Assembly: GCA_027704905.1 (NCBI GenBank)
Contig: CM051007.1
Location: 22,446,812 to 22,510,811 of the forward strand
DNA length: 64,000 nucleotides
Reading direction: 5' to 3'
From: Muraenolepis orangiensis
Lineage: Eukaryota > Chordata > Actinopteri > Gadiformes > Muraenolepididae
Shown here: positions 44,427 to 56,100 of the stretch, one piece after another
Layout of the letters: each line of letters starts with the position of its first letter
Numbering within the stretch: position 1 is the first letter of the stretch
Translations under genes and position numbers: made by a program
The notes under the pieces: generated by a model
The model's input: the letters and a program-made list of their open reading frames with translations, nothing else
Told to the model about the DNA's origin: nothing
The model's database searches: none

Positions 44427-45311
44427 ATGACAGCTGTAATCGGAAAGATGTGGGGGTGGGTGCGTCCAACGTTTTCATACCGTCCGTGGGGCAGAAGCGC
44501 CGAGTCAGAAAATACCACGATAGACTATGTGACAACTGAGAAGAGACGCTTCTGGGGCCTCAGTACCTTGAATCCTTGGGCCTGGAATAGCTATCCAAGT
44601 GGCCAAACGAGTGTGGCAGAAGAGTTTTTCGAGGCTCCTGAGAAACTGCAGTCCAGGGAAATGGAAGAGCTTGGAGCAGGAAAGCAGGATTTGGTGAAAG
44701 CAGAACATGCCATTTGGTGGAATAAGATCATACCATCCTCCGTCTGGCCAACAAAAACAGAATCAAGTGGGCTTGGACGACGGAAAGGGGAAGAGGCATG
44801 GGACAACGATGCAGACGTCTCAGATTATGGAACACCTCCACCATCCCCTACACCACCTTCTTCAACCCGAGTGTGGTCCGCCATCGGCCTGTTTGTGAAC
44901 AGCTGGAAAGAGGAGATTTTACCCGAGCATTATGAAATCTCCTTCAATTTCCTCCGCCACCTGTTTGACCTTGTGGTGGTAGGCTTCCTGTGGACCGTGT
45001 CCCCACCAACCAAACTTATCCTGGAGGTGCTGGGTGTCCAAGGAGCGTTGAGGCTATGGCTTCATGGGATGGCAATGTTCTTTGTTTCCACTGTAGGGAT
45101 GGCAGGGCTGCTTTGGTTGATCCAGGAGTATCTTCCTCAGTTTGCCCTAATCTATGGCATTGCGCAAGCACTGGTCATCTCTGTCAGTGTGAAGCAGGGT
45201 GTGATCTTGGGAGGAGAGTTGGAGGAGAATGTTCAAGAGATGGTCAAGGAGGATTTGAGTGACGAGGACCAAAAGCCTGAAGAGAACAATGGCTCTTCAA
45301 TGGACCCGTAA
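44427..45311 (+). CDS. C6orf47 (G4)-like protein
   Basis: 294 aa in one coding exon. Function of the family is unknown to me. The assignment rests on the C-terminal half: ALRLWLHGMAMFFVSTVG, then LIQEYLPQFALIYGIAQALV and ISVSVKQG align with the hydrophobic C-terminus of human C6orf47, and MWGWVRPTFSYRPWGR matches its N-terminus. The middle is acidic/Pro-Ser-rich (YGTPPPSPTPPSS). Two or three hydrophobic segments suggest a membrane protein. The stop is 19 nt before a donor (ATGATG|GTAAGT at 45331); an acceptor at 45717 opens a long 3' UTR exon. The start could instead be 44448 (MWGW), which fits the human N-terminus better; an upstream in-frame GTG at 44403 is not a plausible start. In human it sits in MHC class III. 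Confidence 0.82.
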   Translation: MTAVIGKMWGWVRPTFSYRPWGRSAESENTTIDYVTTEKRRFWGLSTLNPWAWNSYPSGQTSVAEEFFEAPEKLQSREMEELGAGKQDLVKAEHAIWWNKIIPSSVWPTKTESSGLGRRKGEEAWDNDADVSDYGTPPPSPTPPSSTRVWSAIGLFVNSWKEEILPEHYEISFNFLRHLFDLVVVGFLWTVSPPTKLILEVLGVQGALRLWLHGMAMFFVSTVGMAGLLWLIQEYLPQFALIYGIAQALVISVSVKQGVILGGELEENVQEMVKEDLSDEDQKPEENNGSSMDP

Positions 45312-45716
45312 CGGCTCTGATTCTATGATGGTAAGTTAGTTTGATCATTCTTATGGCACAAAATAGTGCATTTTTGAGCTCCGGGCCATTTTTGTACGGT
45401 TAAGCTTCTACTTTCATCAAAAGGCCAATACAGCTCTCTTTTTGCTTAATGTGATGTCACCAATGATATGGTAGCTTAGGGTGCTTCAGTCATTTGAAAG
45501 TATTAGTATTGGGATGAGTGAACAACATTTGTATTTGCTTTCAGTGGCCGGCTGAAGGAAAACACAGTAACTGTTATGAATGTTATTTATAATAACATTT
45601 AACAAAGTACCTATAAAGTGAAATACCATCTTTTGCGCACATACATTTTTGCCATTGTAAATAACTGTGACTTGGTTTAAACAGTGTCTCTCCCCCCCCC
45701 CCCCTTCTCCCCACAG

Positions 45717-47050
45717 GCTTCCTAACACTAAATGAATGAATGGATGTATTTTGGGATATTAACACCAAGATCTAATCAAAGGACTGTCACCCGATTGTTT
45801 GATGTGGACTATCCAAGGAGGGAGGCTTGTGGAAAACATTTCACCGCTGGACTGCGGCTGTTAACGCTGTGCTTGTTTCACTTTATTCTTAATGCGACCA
45901 CGGTACCCTGTAGAAACAAAGCTTTACTAACATTTTAGACCATTTGTATTGAATTGATGTTACCCCTTAAACACTCCATCTGAAAGGCAAGCATCAGGAT
46001 ACCCCGTGGTGGTTGTTTACACATCTGCTGCGTCGTTTCTCATCTGTGATTACACTAAATACCAGCACTTTTTAATACATGTACATGTAATACAACGTAT
46101 TTGGCCTTATGCAATTGCCTGTACCATGCTGTTCATTTGAAAGTTCACATTTCTGCATCTGTGTGTGTGTCCCTGGTATTTGACAATGGAATGGGTCTCC
46201 ATGTCATGTCAACAAGCTTTTTTTGTTTCATGCATGCATCACAGATGTTGTCATTTTATGTAACAAACTAGGAAAATGTTTGTATTTGTGACAACGCCAA
46301 AATGAATTTGAACAATGTCTCACTTTTTCTGGTCTTTGTCTTACAATTGCCGTGTAATGAATATTTTTGTAGTTGATTCCCCAATAACTTCTAGTGCTGG
46401 ATCACTGTAGAAAATTCGAAATATTTTCTTTGCTGGGAAAAATATCTGTGCCCTGAATCATCATATGGATTTTTGTAAATCCTAATTGTACAATAGTTCC
46501 TTCTGGTAAACTACACCTGTTGCTTTTTTGATCGACTTTCAATATATTGATTACACAGGGCTCTGTTAATGGGAAAAGGTGTCTACTATTGGCATGTCGC
46601 TGGATTAAGTTCACCTGTACCCATATCCATTTCAAGATCAGCAGTTTGTCTATTCAGATTGGAGCTTGTAGTGCTAGTGAAATACTTTAATTTCAAGAAA
46701 TGTTTGAATATATAGATGTGTTGGTGATTCTAATTTACCAGAAATGTTGATTACAGTTCAAAACTTTTATTCACATTAAATCTGCTCCTAGACTTTCTTC
46801 TAGTATATACATAATGTGTTACAAGTACAATATGCATATGTAACTATGTATTGATGACGATGGCACACAGGTGACATTGATGCAATCCACAGTTAAATAT
46901 CAAACATGAACAGTGCTGTTTGAATGTAAGATATGTGTATACTTTGGATGGTCAAACTTGGTTAAGCCAGCAGCCATGCACCCCCAAGCCTGCCTGTTTT
47001 TAATCACATTAAAATTTGTACAACAATAAATTTTAACCTTTAGAAGTGCT
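45717..47050 (+). other. 3' UTR exon of the C6orf47-like gene
   Basis: Follows the pyrimidine-rich acceptor (C-rich run, then CCCCACAG) at 45717. No coding signal. An AATAAA at 47025-47030 is a plausible poly(A) site. Confidence 0.55.
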
Positions 47051-48107
47051 GCTTGTTTATTCACTCATCCTGATAAGTACCTTTTTTGAAGTATACAGCA
47101 CTAAAAACACAAAAATCACCAGCTGCCAGCACCATACACCCTTCAGATTAGTACTGCAATATTTCATTCTTCATAACCATGCAGGGGTGATTAATGGTCA
47201 TTTTAGAGTTTCTCCAAAAAAATAAGAGTGCTAACCGATTAAAAGGTATAACTGACAGTTGTTCTGGGGGAAAAGCGGAAATGTGTGTTTGCCTAGTCAG
47301 AATATGATGACACCGTTGGTTACATCTTGCTGTGCCATGGGAAATGTCTCATGTAAAAGCAAAGAGAAACAGCCACCATGAACTCACTCAGCACTGCATT
47401 GTGATTTAGTTTCTTGAACTAAGCATGACAGAAGTAGGACAACCATCTTAAACCGTATTGGTCCACACTATGGATTGTCTAGTAAACAGGATTGAAAAAA
47501 TCTTGACTAAAATGTAAATTTCACATGGGAAATGGAGTTACTGGAAAAATAAGTGTATATTAGAGTGATAGATTGACCAATGTTTCAAGTATATTTTAAG
47601 GTGCCCCAGCGAGACGAGGAACCGGAACTGTCATACTGTCATTTGAGATGTCGTCAAAAGGCCAACGACACTGAAAAAAAGAGGCAAAAGACTGTTTAAG
47701 ACCATCAGGGTTGTATAGCTTTACATCTGACATTGATTGTTTTTAAGAAAACAAACCAAACCTACCAAAAAGAGCGGCGTACTCGCCCTGCAATTACAAT
47801 GTCACAACACGACGATACTACGGTCCACTGCATAGCAAGTATAGCCAAATCAAGCATCAATACAAGCAAATAAATAAGGTCATTAAAAAAAAAAGTTAGA
47901 TGGAGGAATTATATACACAATTACTTTCCACCCCTTCACAAAAGCATGACACCTAGCTATAGGTGGTGCCTCTTGGCAGTGCACTCCCTAACCATCATGG
48001 CTCGTAACACTGTGGCTGTGAGTCGTGACTGAATAAAAGTGAGCGTAGTGTCACGAACGCCGTTGCCGCGGAGGTCGGGGGTGTGCGACACCAACAACGT
48101 TGCACAT
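47050..48107 (-). other. Convergent 3' region, ppp1r11 3' UTR
   Basis: Between the C6orf47-like poly(A) site and the ppp1r11 stop codon. It should contain the ppp1r11 3' UTR. I found no clear AATAAA on the minus strand. Confidence 0.4.
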
Positions 48108-49241
48108 TTAGTGGGCGTGTGTCCCCCCGGAGCTCTGGGGACCCGTTGCCCCATGGCCGCCCGCCGGCCCGTGGCCTCCTCCTCTGCTGTGCCCCAGGAT
48201 GCAGTGTGCGCTGCCACAGCCCTCGTCGTCTTCTTCCCCCTCGCTCTCGGAAGAGGACTCTCCAAACTGCTTAGGCTTCTCGTACACACAGCAGCCTAAA
48301 AAAAAGAAATAAAAAAAAGGAGGTGTACTTTGAAACACTTCACCTGAATAGCAATAGTTGGTTTTGGAAATTCAGAACATACAGACATAGATTAGGGGTG
48401 TTTTCATACATAGTTCTTTATATACAAGACACTGATGTACCGTATATGCAAGATTAAATTGTGATTCTCCAATCAGGCAAAGATGAGCATGTGTGTATAC
48501 AGGACATAAGAACCAGTGTGAAGCAGATCAGAATTGATTATACAATTTTTAATTTGAAAAGACTACATGCACTGAACCCTTATCTCAACGGCCTTAGAAA
48601 TAAAACAGCTGACGTCAACAGATTTACTTTCTGGGAGATAAACTCCTTAGATCACGCCGCATTCTCCTTCATATTGTATAACCGATGAGGGTGCATGAAA
48701 CACTCACACTTTGAAGACCTCCTGCCAAGGTGTTCATTATCAACAGTGTCACTGGACCACTCCACTTTCTTCTCAGTCTTTCTCTTCCGCAGTTTGATTG
48801 TAAGGCTTCTGCCCTCCTGTGATATACGAACATGGGAAGAATAGGAATACATTTGGGCTTATATGCTATAAGCCATGCCGTTTGATCTGCGTAATCTCCT
48901 GTGTATCGCATACAAGTAATATATCAAGCTTTTGATGAATGATAGTATTACCCCACCTAATAAATCAATATCACACAACCCCAATTTGGCGTACAGATAT
49001 GCCAGTCCCGCACAACAACAAAAACCGGATTATTGGCGTGGCCTCATAGCGTGTAGCTCTTGAACAGAGCAAAACGACACCTAAAACAATTAAATCACAC
49101 ACATTTCTCCGAAAGAGGAAGACACCCGAAGAGGTCCGGCGCCAGCGGCCCGGGGTGGTGTACCTGTAGGGGCGGTGGCGGTGTGTTGGTGGACACGGTC
49201 TGCGTTATCGTCTCACTTGAAGTCCCTGGAACCTCCGCCAT
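48108..49241 (-). CDS. ppp1r11: Protein phosphatase 1 inhibitor-3
   Basis: Small inhibitor of protein phosphatase 1 (PPP1R11, inhibitor-3/HCG-V); also reported as an E3 ubiquitin ligase. Exons: 49241-49164, 48816-48708, 48295-48108; 375 nt, 124 aa (human 126), phases consistent. Visible: RSLTIKLRKRKTEKKVEWSS containing the KVEW PP1-docking motif, DTVDNEHLGRRSSKCCCVYE with the Cys cluster, FGESSSESE acidic stretch, CGSAHC, then a Gly/His-rich tail. The start MAEVPGTSSETITQTVSTNT matches the family. It is divergent from vars2, with 633 bp between the two ATGs. Confidence 0.95.
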
Positions 49242-49874
49242 CCCTCACGACGATGCGCTTCAACTTTAACGGTAGCTGCGGGTTAGCTTTCCGTCGCACG
49301 TTAACTTTGTTGTTGAACTGCCGTCGCGGAGAAATAACGGATTGCAATCGAATCAATCGTCGTGACTACAGCACCCGATCGCGTTTCTCACGGGCGAAGA
49401 GTACATACCAAATCAACGCGTTAAACCACGGCCGTGAAATACGCCTGACATAAACAGTTCGCTTCCTAGGGGGGGAAGAAGTTCGCAGACGGACCGGGTT
49501 CACTTCCGGTTCCTATATTAATGAAGTCCGATTTTAAACAAACGATCAGTGACTTTCTTTTATTCCGTGACACCATCACACTCATTCTATATCTCTCTCT
49601 ATATATTCAGTATATATTTATATATGTAAGAACGTTTTATGGGGAAAATGCACGTATTTGCTGCCCGCAAATACACATGTACACCTGTCACATCACAGCA
49701 ACGCACATACTGCTGCTAGAAGGTACGTTGTATTTAATGTGTATGTATGACACATGTTGTATTGCACACATGCTGTCGGTACTTATTTTAAGAGTTATCA
49801 GCAATACAATTAATAAAAAAAAGTCTGTTCTATCCATCTACTCTACTATCGTCTGTCTCTTGATTTTTTTAAAG
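49242..49874. promoter_or_regulatory. Shared ppp1r11-vars2 promoter interval
   Basis: Head-to-head genes with 633 bp between start codons. CACTTCCGGTTCC (49501-49513) contains CTTCCGG, an ETS/GABP-type site common in bidirectional housekeeping promoters. No TATA box is evident near the ppp1r11 side. A TTTTTTTAAAG acceptor-like tract ends just before the vars2 ATG, so vars2 may have a non-coding leader exon. Confidence 0.5.
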
Positions 49875-50143
49875 ATGTGGAGGGCAAGCTGTGTCCTCTG
49901 TTTGAGGTTGGCTGGGAGAGGACGGATCAGAGCATGGGACCCATGGTGTTCCTCATTCTGTTATAGTAATGTACCATCATCATCATCACCCCCCAAAGTA
50001 AACAAATCTGTTCGGACGCAGACAGAGAAACAGAAACGGAGACTACAAAAGGAGAAGTCAATTTTGTCCACTCCAGAAAATGTAATTAAAATACATTTCT
50101 AATTGTGAAGTTACTGTTACCTGAAGTTACTTATTTATGAAGT

Positions 50144-50177
<34 letters not shown>

Positions 50178-53100
50178 GCTGTCTTCTGAATGTCTTCTAA
50201 ATTTGCAGTATCAATTTGGGCTTTTTACAGAATGCAGAGGATAAGGAAATGAGATGGAGTGAGAAGGATAAGATCAAATACAGTGCCTCAACAATTCCTG
50301 GATCAAAGAAAAGTATGTTTTGTGTGGTATACTGAAGTCTAGAAAGAAAAAAAGTAATATAGTAATATCAGGTATCTTTGGCATGTATTCATTTTCAGAT
50401 ACCAGCGTGCCTTTCCCACCGTCCTACAGTCCAGATTACGTAGAAGCCAGCTGGTACCAGTGGTGGGAGAAGGAGGGATTCTTCACCCCAGAGTATCATG
50501 TGAGGACTGGTCTACGATTACAACCAGTTTGCTTTGATTTAACCATTTAACACATCTATATTTAGTGTGGCTTTACTTACTGCACAACTAGTTGAGTCCT
50601 ATTGAGGTTTAGGATAAAAAATATATATATCATAATCCTCATGTGACAGACATTTAATTAACTTTTGTCTTTATTAATTTATATGTCATACTTGCATAAC
50701 TTTATTTATTTAGGATAGCAACTTTGTAGTTTTGTCCAAATAAAGTAATTGCAATTTAATTAGTGGAGCTCAATTTATCAAATTAAACAAATTTAAATTA
50801 GAAAAACACAATATATTGTAAAGGCTCTCTATTTAAATTGCAAAAGTTGTGGTATGAAATTGCATATCCCATTCAACATATATATGAATGCAGTCACTGC
50901 ACCGTCCTGCACTGCACACATCCTCAGAGCACCCTAAGGCTCTCGCAGCATGGACCACAAAGCAGCCCTCCCGGCGTTGACGTAGCATATCTGTCTCTAG
51001 GCCAGGGTGCCACAGGCTAAGAACCAGACCTTCACCATGTGTATCCCGCCTCCCAATGTGACGGGCACGCTCCATCTGGGCCACGCCCTCACCGTGGCCA
51101 TTGAGGACGCTGTGGTCAGATGGTAAACACTACCATTTCTATGCATTCAATTAGAATGAAATGATATGATATTATAATAACGGTGTATATATAGCAGGTG
51201 AATGCTAATGTGATGATAACTGCTGGGGTTTATCCAGGAAAAGGATGCAGGGCTACAGGGTGCTGTGGGTGCCAGGCTGTGACCATGCTGGTATCGCTAC
51301 ACAGGTGAGCTTACTTATCTGTCTCTGTTCCAATTGGTCGACTCCATATAGTGAACTCCTTAGGGAGTCCGTTTGTAGCGTTGTCCAAAATGTGAGTTTA
51401 CTAAAATCAGGTTTCTGGGTTAGTGCGCTACTTAATACCCACAACGCACCGTAAGTGTGCCACTGATGCATACTTATTTCCAAACGATATCCCGTGAAAC
51501 ATAGCAGTTTCCATTGTCATTGGATCCAATCCAATAGAGACGCATAAAGGGTTTTCATGCAAAGGAGCCTTCAGTGGGTGACGGCGTGTGTATGTAACGA
51601 CACACGTCACTATATTTCCGGTGCATAATTGGTGTCTGAATTCCCCCTATACTACTATTCTTCTCCTTTATAATGAGAGAACAAGCAGGCCTATTCGAAC
51701 AGAGCCATCCCTCTGTCTCTCTCGCTCATCTCTCTTTATGCTATTGTGTTAAACATGCATTATGTATGAGAATCGCTTAGTTGCATTTAATGTTTAATGT
51801 TTTACAACAGTCAGTAAGTCAATAAGCAGAGTTGCGCAAAATGCATAACCCCCATCTGCTTCTTGATGTTTTGTATTTAATTATGGCTGAGATATTGGTT
51901 GTCTGGATTATGGTTGAACTTTTAATTCAGTTTAAAGGATCACTACAATTCTTTGTTTTTTGCAGGCAAACAAAGTCAAATAGGAATAGATGAAATACAA
52001 GAATCTTATAGTATTAATGTGAATATTTCTCTCCACCAGAGTGTGGTGGAGAAGCGACTCCTCCAGGACCAGGGGAGGCGCAGACAGGATCTCTCCAGGG
52101 AGGAGTTCCTCCAGGAGGTTTGGACATGGAAGAACCAGTGAGTCCACATTCCTCCACATCTTGTCCTCCACAGACACAGTCTGCCATTTGGACTGACATG
52201 AGAGACTAAACCATGAACTCACTTCTTGTGTCTGTATTCGTGACGATTATATAATGAAGTAGGGTTCTTAATAGTAAATGGTAATTTGTCAGAGTCTGTC
52301 CGAGTGATCAAGTAAGTCACTATATTAACTCAAAACACTCCCTACCGTTCTCCCCACCCCGAGCCTGCCTCTATGTCATATGACATCATGCTACAGTAGC
52401 GAGTTGCATCACAGTACCACTTGACTTGTTTAAAGGCTCTGCAGGTGATGAGCTATCATTTGAGTGTCATTCGTTAGAAATGGCACAGCTATCGGTCAGC
52501 TGTAAGTGAGTGAAATGCTCTGTGAGAATATCTGTCCTGGTTGACCGAGTTTGAGACTGGTCTTCGCCCTGATTTGGTCAGAGAGGGATGATTCTGTTGG
52601 AGTTGCAATGGTTTACAATTGTGATTGGCTGCCTCTCCCGCCAATGCATTACTTGCATCAAGAGTGTACAATAATATATTGATACCACTACATAATAGTA
52701 GTTATAGCATTGTTTTGACAATGACAAGACTTAAAGCGCTGTGCTAGGTTGTGTGCGCTAATTAGTGCGTTGCTTTGCATTTTGTCTGGCGGTGGTAGGA
52801 AAGGAGATGAGATCTACCGACAGCTAAGGAGGCTTGGGGCTTCACTGGATTGGAGCAGAGCTTGCTTCACCATGGATCAAGTAAGACAACGGCCTCCGGG
52901 ATTAGTTCACACGGATGGAAGTGGATTAACCTGTCCAAATATGAATAATTTAGACCCTTGTCACCGAGGTGTCATTGTAGGACAAACACCACTGTCGCTC
53001 ATAACTTTTAATTATGGGTCTGCTTCTTTTATGTATTAGGACACTGGTAGTAGAATTGTACTTGTGCCCTGGTTCGTAAAATTAGAAGACCCATCATTTG

Positions 53101-56100
53101 TGTTATGAGCAACACCGGTGTTTGTCCTATGATGACACCTCTTGTTTTGCCCATAGTCTGGCTCAAACATTGTTTTTCATGAGCTCATATTCACACAACT
53201 CTATTGTGTTAACTATGTGTGTACTGCATATAGAAAAAGACATTGAAATAGTCCGTGTTTAATTGCACAAGTTTTAGCGCTCGCCCTAGTGGTAGAGTAA
53301 AACCTCACACTTTCCGCAGTAATACAAGAACTTAAATGGGCGATGATCACCCTTTGTGTTCCTAAATCTGTCAATGAAACGACAACAATTCAGTTTAATG
53401 TCCGGTGTGTCTGAGAAGGTTGGAAACAGTGTGTGTGTGTGTGTTTGTTTGTTTTTCAGGGGTTCAGTGATGCTGTAACCGAGGCCTTTGTGAGGTTGTG
53501 CGACTCTGGTTTAATTTATCGCTCCGAGCGGTTAGTTAACTGGAGCTGCTCCTTGGAATCGGCCATCTCCGACATAGAGGTGACCAAAGTTTGAACTCCT
53601 ACTGTGTATTTAATGCTATTTCACCAGGGGATCTTATCATTATAACTGTTGGCTAAAGGTTAGAACATCTGCAATAAATGCCTGTCACTGCTTGGTCAGA
53701 TCATCATATCCCCATCCCAAAAATGTTTCTCTACGTTCAATGACATTCATATCTGCATCATGCTATTGATTTTGGAAAAGAATATGCTGCTATTTGATTT
53801 AGTCAAATATCATTCAGCTCTAGCTGTCCTGTGTCAGCCTCCATTAGTGGCAAACTTCTTAAGGAGGATTGAGTTGAGATACATTTCTTTTTTTTAAATC
53901 AACTTGAATTGGTTGTGATTTTGGTTCTTAAGGTGGAGTCCCAGGAGCTCTCTGGACGGACATTGTTGTCTGTGCCTGGCTACGACAGGAAAGTGGAGTT
54001 TGGAACCATGGTTACCTTCGCGTATCCCTTGGACGGCCAGGGTGAGTACATATGCTCGTCTCCTATGAAACTGTCCAACCTGTTTTGTATTGTTGGTGTG
54101 TTTTGTTTGCTATAGTTTTGTGTCGTTTTGACTGAAGATGGAGAGGTAGCCGTCTCCACCACCCGGCCAGAGACCATGATGGGAGACGTTGCCATAGCAG
54201 TGCACCCCGATGACCCTAGATACCAGGCAAGGCATAGTACAATAATAAATACAATACAATGCTCTGATGTATTTAATAATAATAATACAGCGCAAAGTCC
54301 TTCACAACAAAGCAAGAAAAAAGAAATGTGTTTGTTTAAACACATCCAATACTCTAAGCTACGGAAGAGTATTAGGGCCAGGCATAAAAAATTAAAAGAT
54401 TTTTTTAATTTATTTTGCATGTCGAGAATAAAGTTTAAATACAATTTCGAGAATAAAGGTGAAATGTCGAGAATAAAGTCGAAATGTCGAGAATAAAGTC
54501 GAAATACAATGTTGAGAATAAAGTCTAAATAGTATTTCGACTTTACTCTCGACATTTCGACTTTATTCTTGACATGCAAAATAAATAAAAATAATTTTTC
54601 TTTTTTTTATGCCTGGCCCTAATACTCTTCCGTACTAAGCAGATTTACAATACAGCAGAATAATTTAAAAAAGGAAAGAATTTAAAGCAATTTTAGAGAA
54701 ATGTGTCTTAAGAAGCTTCTTAAACCACACACGGCTAGAATAACTGTGTGTGGTTATCAGAGAAACATGCCTTTGTGTCATCTCGCCTAGACCTACTACA
54801 ACTCTGTTTTTATGCCTGAGGGGGGATTGTGACTTTTAGGTTTACTTACAAGCAGGTGTAACCTAGAAGTCACGATCCCCCTCAGGCATGTATACAGAGT
54901 TGTAGTAGTCTAGGCGAGATGACACGATGACGATGGCATGTATCTCTCCGTGTCTTTGGAAGACAGCATTTTAGATTTCTCAGATTTTTGGATATATTCC
55001 TTAATTGGGAAAAGCATGTATGGACTAAATCATTTATGTGATGCTCAAAATAGAGATGTTGATCAAGAATCATCAAGATTTCTAGAGTCCCTGATTTCAC
55101 ATGTAGGGGCCAGAGAGCCGATATTAGACTGAATATCATCAGAGACATGCTTTGGACCCATGCTAGAAACCTCAGTTTTCTCCATGTTATGGTGCCCTCA
55201 CACCATAGCGTATGCTGAAACCTATGAGTTGCGTGTAAAAAATATTTGTATACGCACCAAACGCAACCAAAATCAACAATTTTGTCAATTTGTAACCTAT
55301 TCGACCTATGTGTTGCGTGTGAGTTGCGTGCAGAACTTACAAGTTGCGTTTGACCTGCGTGCTAGTTGCGTGCTAGTTGCGTGGTATTTGCGAATATCGG
55401 TCACGTGATAAAAACCTCTAAAAGTGGAGCCGATTCAGTGTTTCCTTCTGATTTGGTCATCGAAGAGTCAACATGGGGAAAGCTACCAAGAAATCAGATA
55501 AAAGTGACCCCAAAACCTGGCCAGATACCTCAAATTTGGACCTGCGTTCATAACTTATGAGTTGCGTACCTATTGCATGCGTAGCGTACCTGTTGCGTCC
55601 CTGTTGCGTATAAATTGATCGCAGGCATTCGCAGAGAATTATTGAACATGTTCAACATTTCCGAACTTACTCTGCGTGTGTCTGCGATCACCTGCATGCT
55701 TGTTTGCGTACTTCAAACCTATACAACCTATTAGTTGCGTTCGGAACTTATGACCACTATTTTTTTATTCGCAACCATATGCAACTGGTGATCGCTATGG
55801 TGTGAGGGCACCATTATGTTGGAGGAATTTTGATATAGCCAGCTCTGAACATCTTTCAAACAGTCTCTCAAAAGAGCCAATTTGTTTAATTCATACTGAA
55901 AAATATAGCTGCCTGTCATCTTCATAGAAGTGAAAAATAAATGTTGGGATTGTCAATAATTTGGCCCAAGTGGTTACATATATGGAGAACAGGATTGGGC
56001 CAAGGATCGTGCTTTGGGGAATACCACATTTTAATGTTGCTGATGATTCCTCAAATTCAACCGTTGAAACTGAAAAATGTATAATTCATAGTGACAAACC

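Noticed and set aside
48039..48299. Plus-strand 86-codon ORF
   Set aside because: Antisense of ppp1r11 exon 3.
49521..49874. In-frame upstream extension of vars2 from ATG 49521
   Set aside because: The extension is hydrophobic, low-complexity and unlike VARS2; the ATG at 49875 begins a good mitochondrial presequence.
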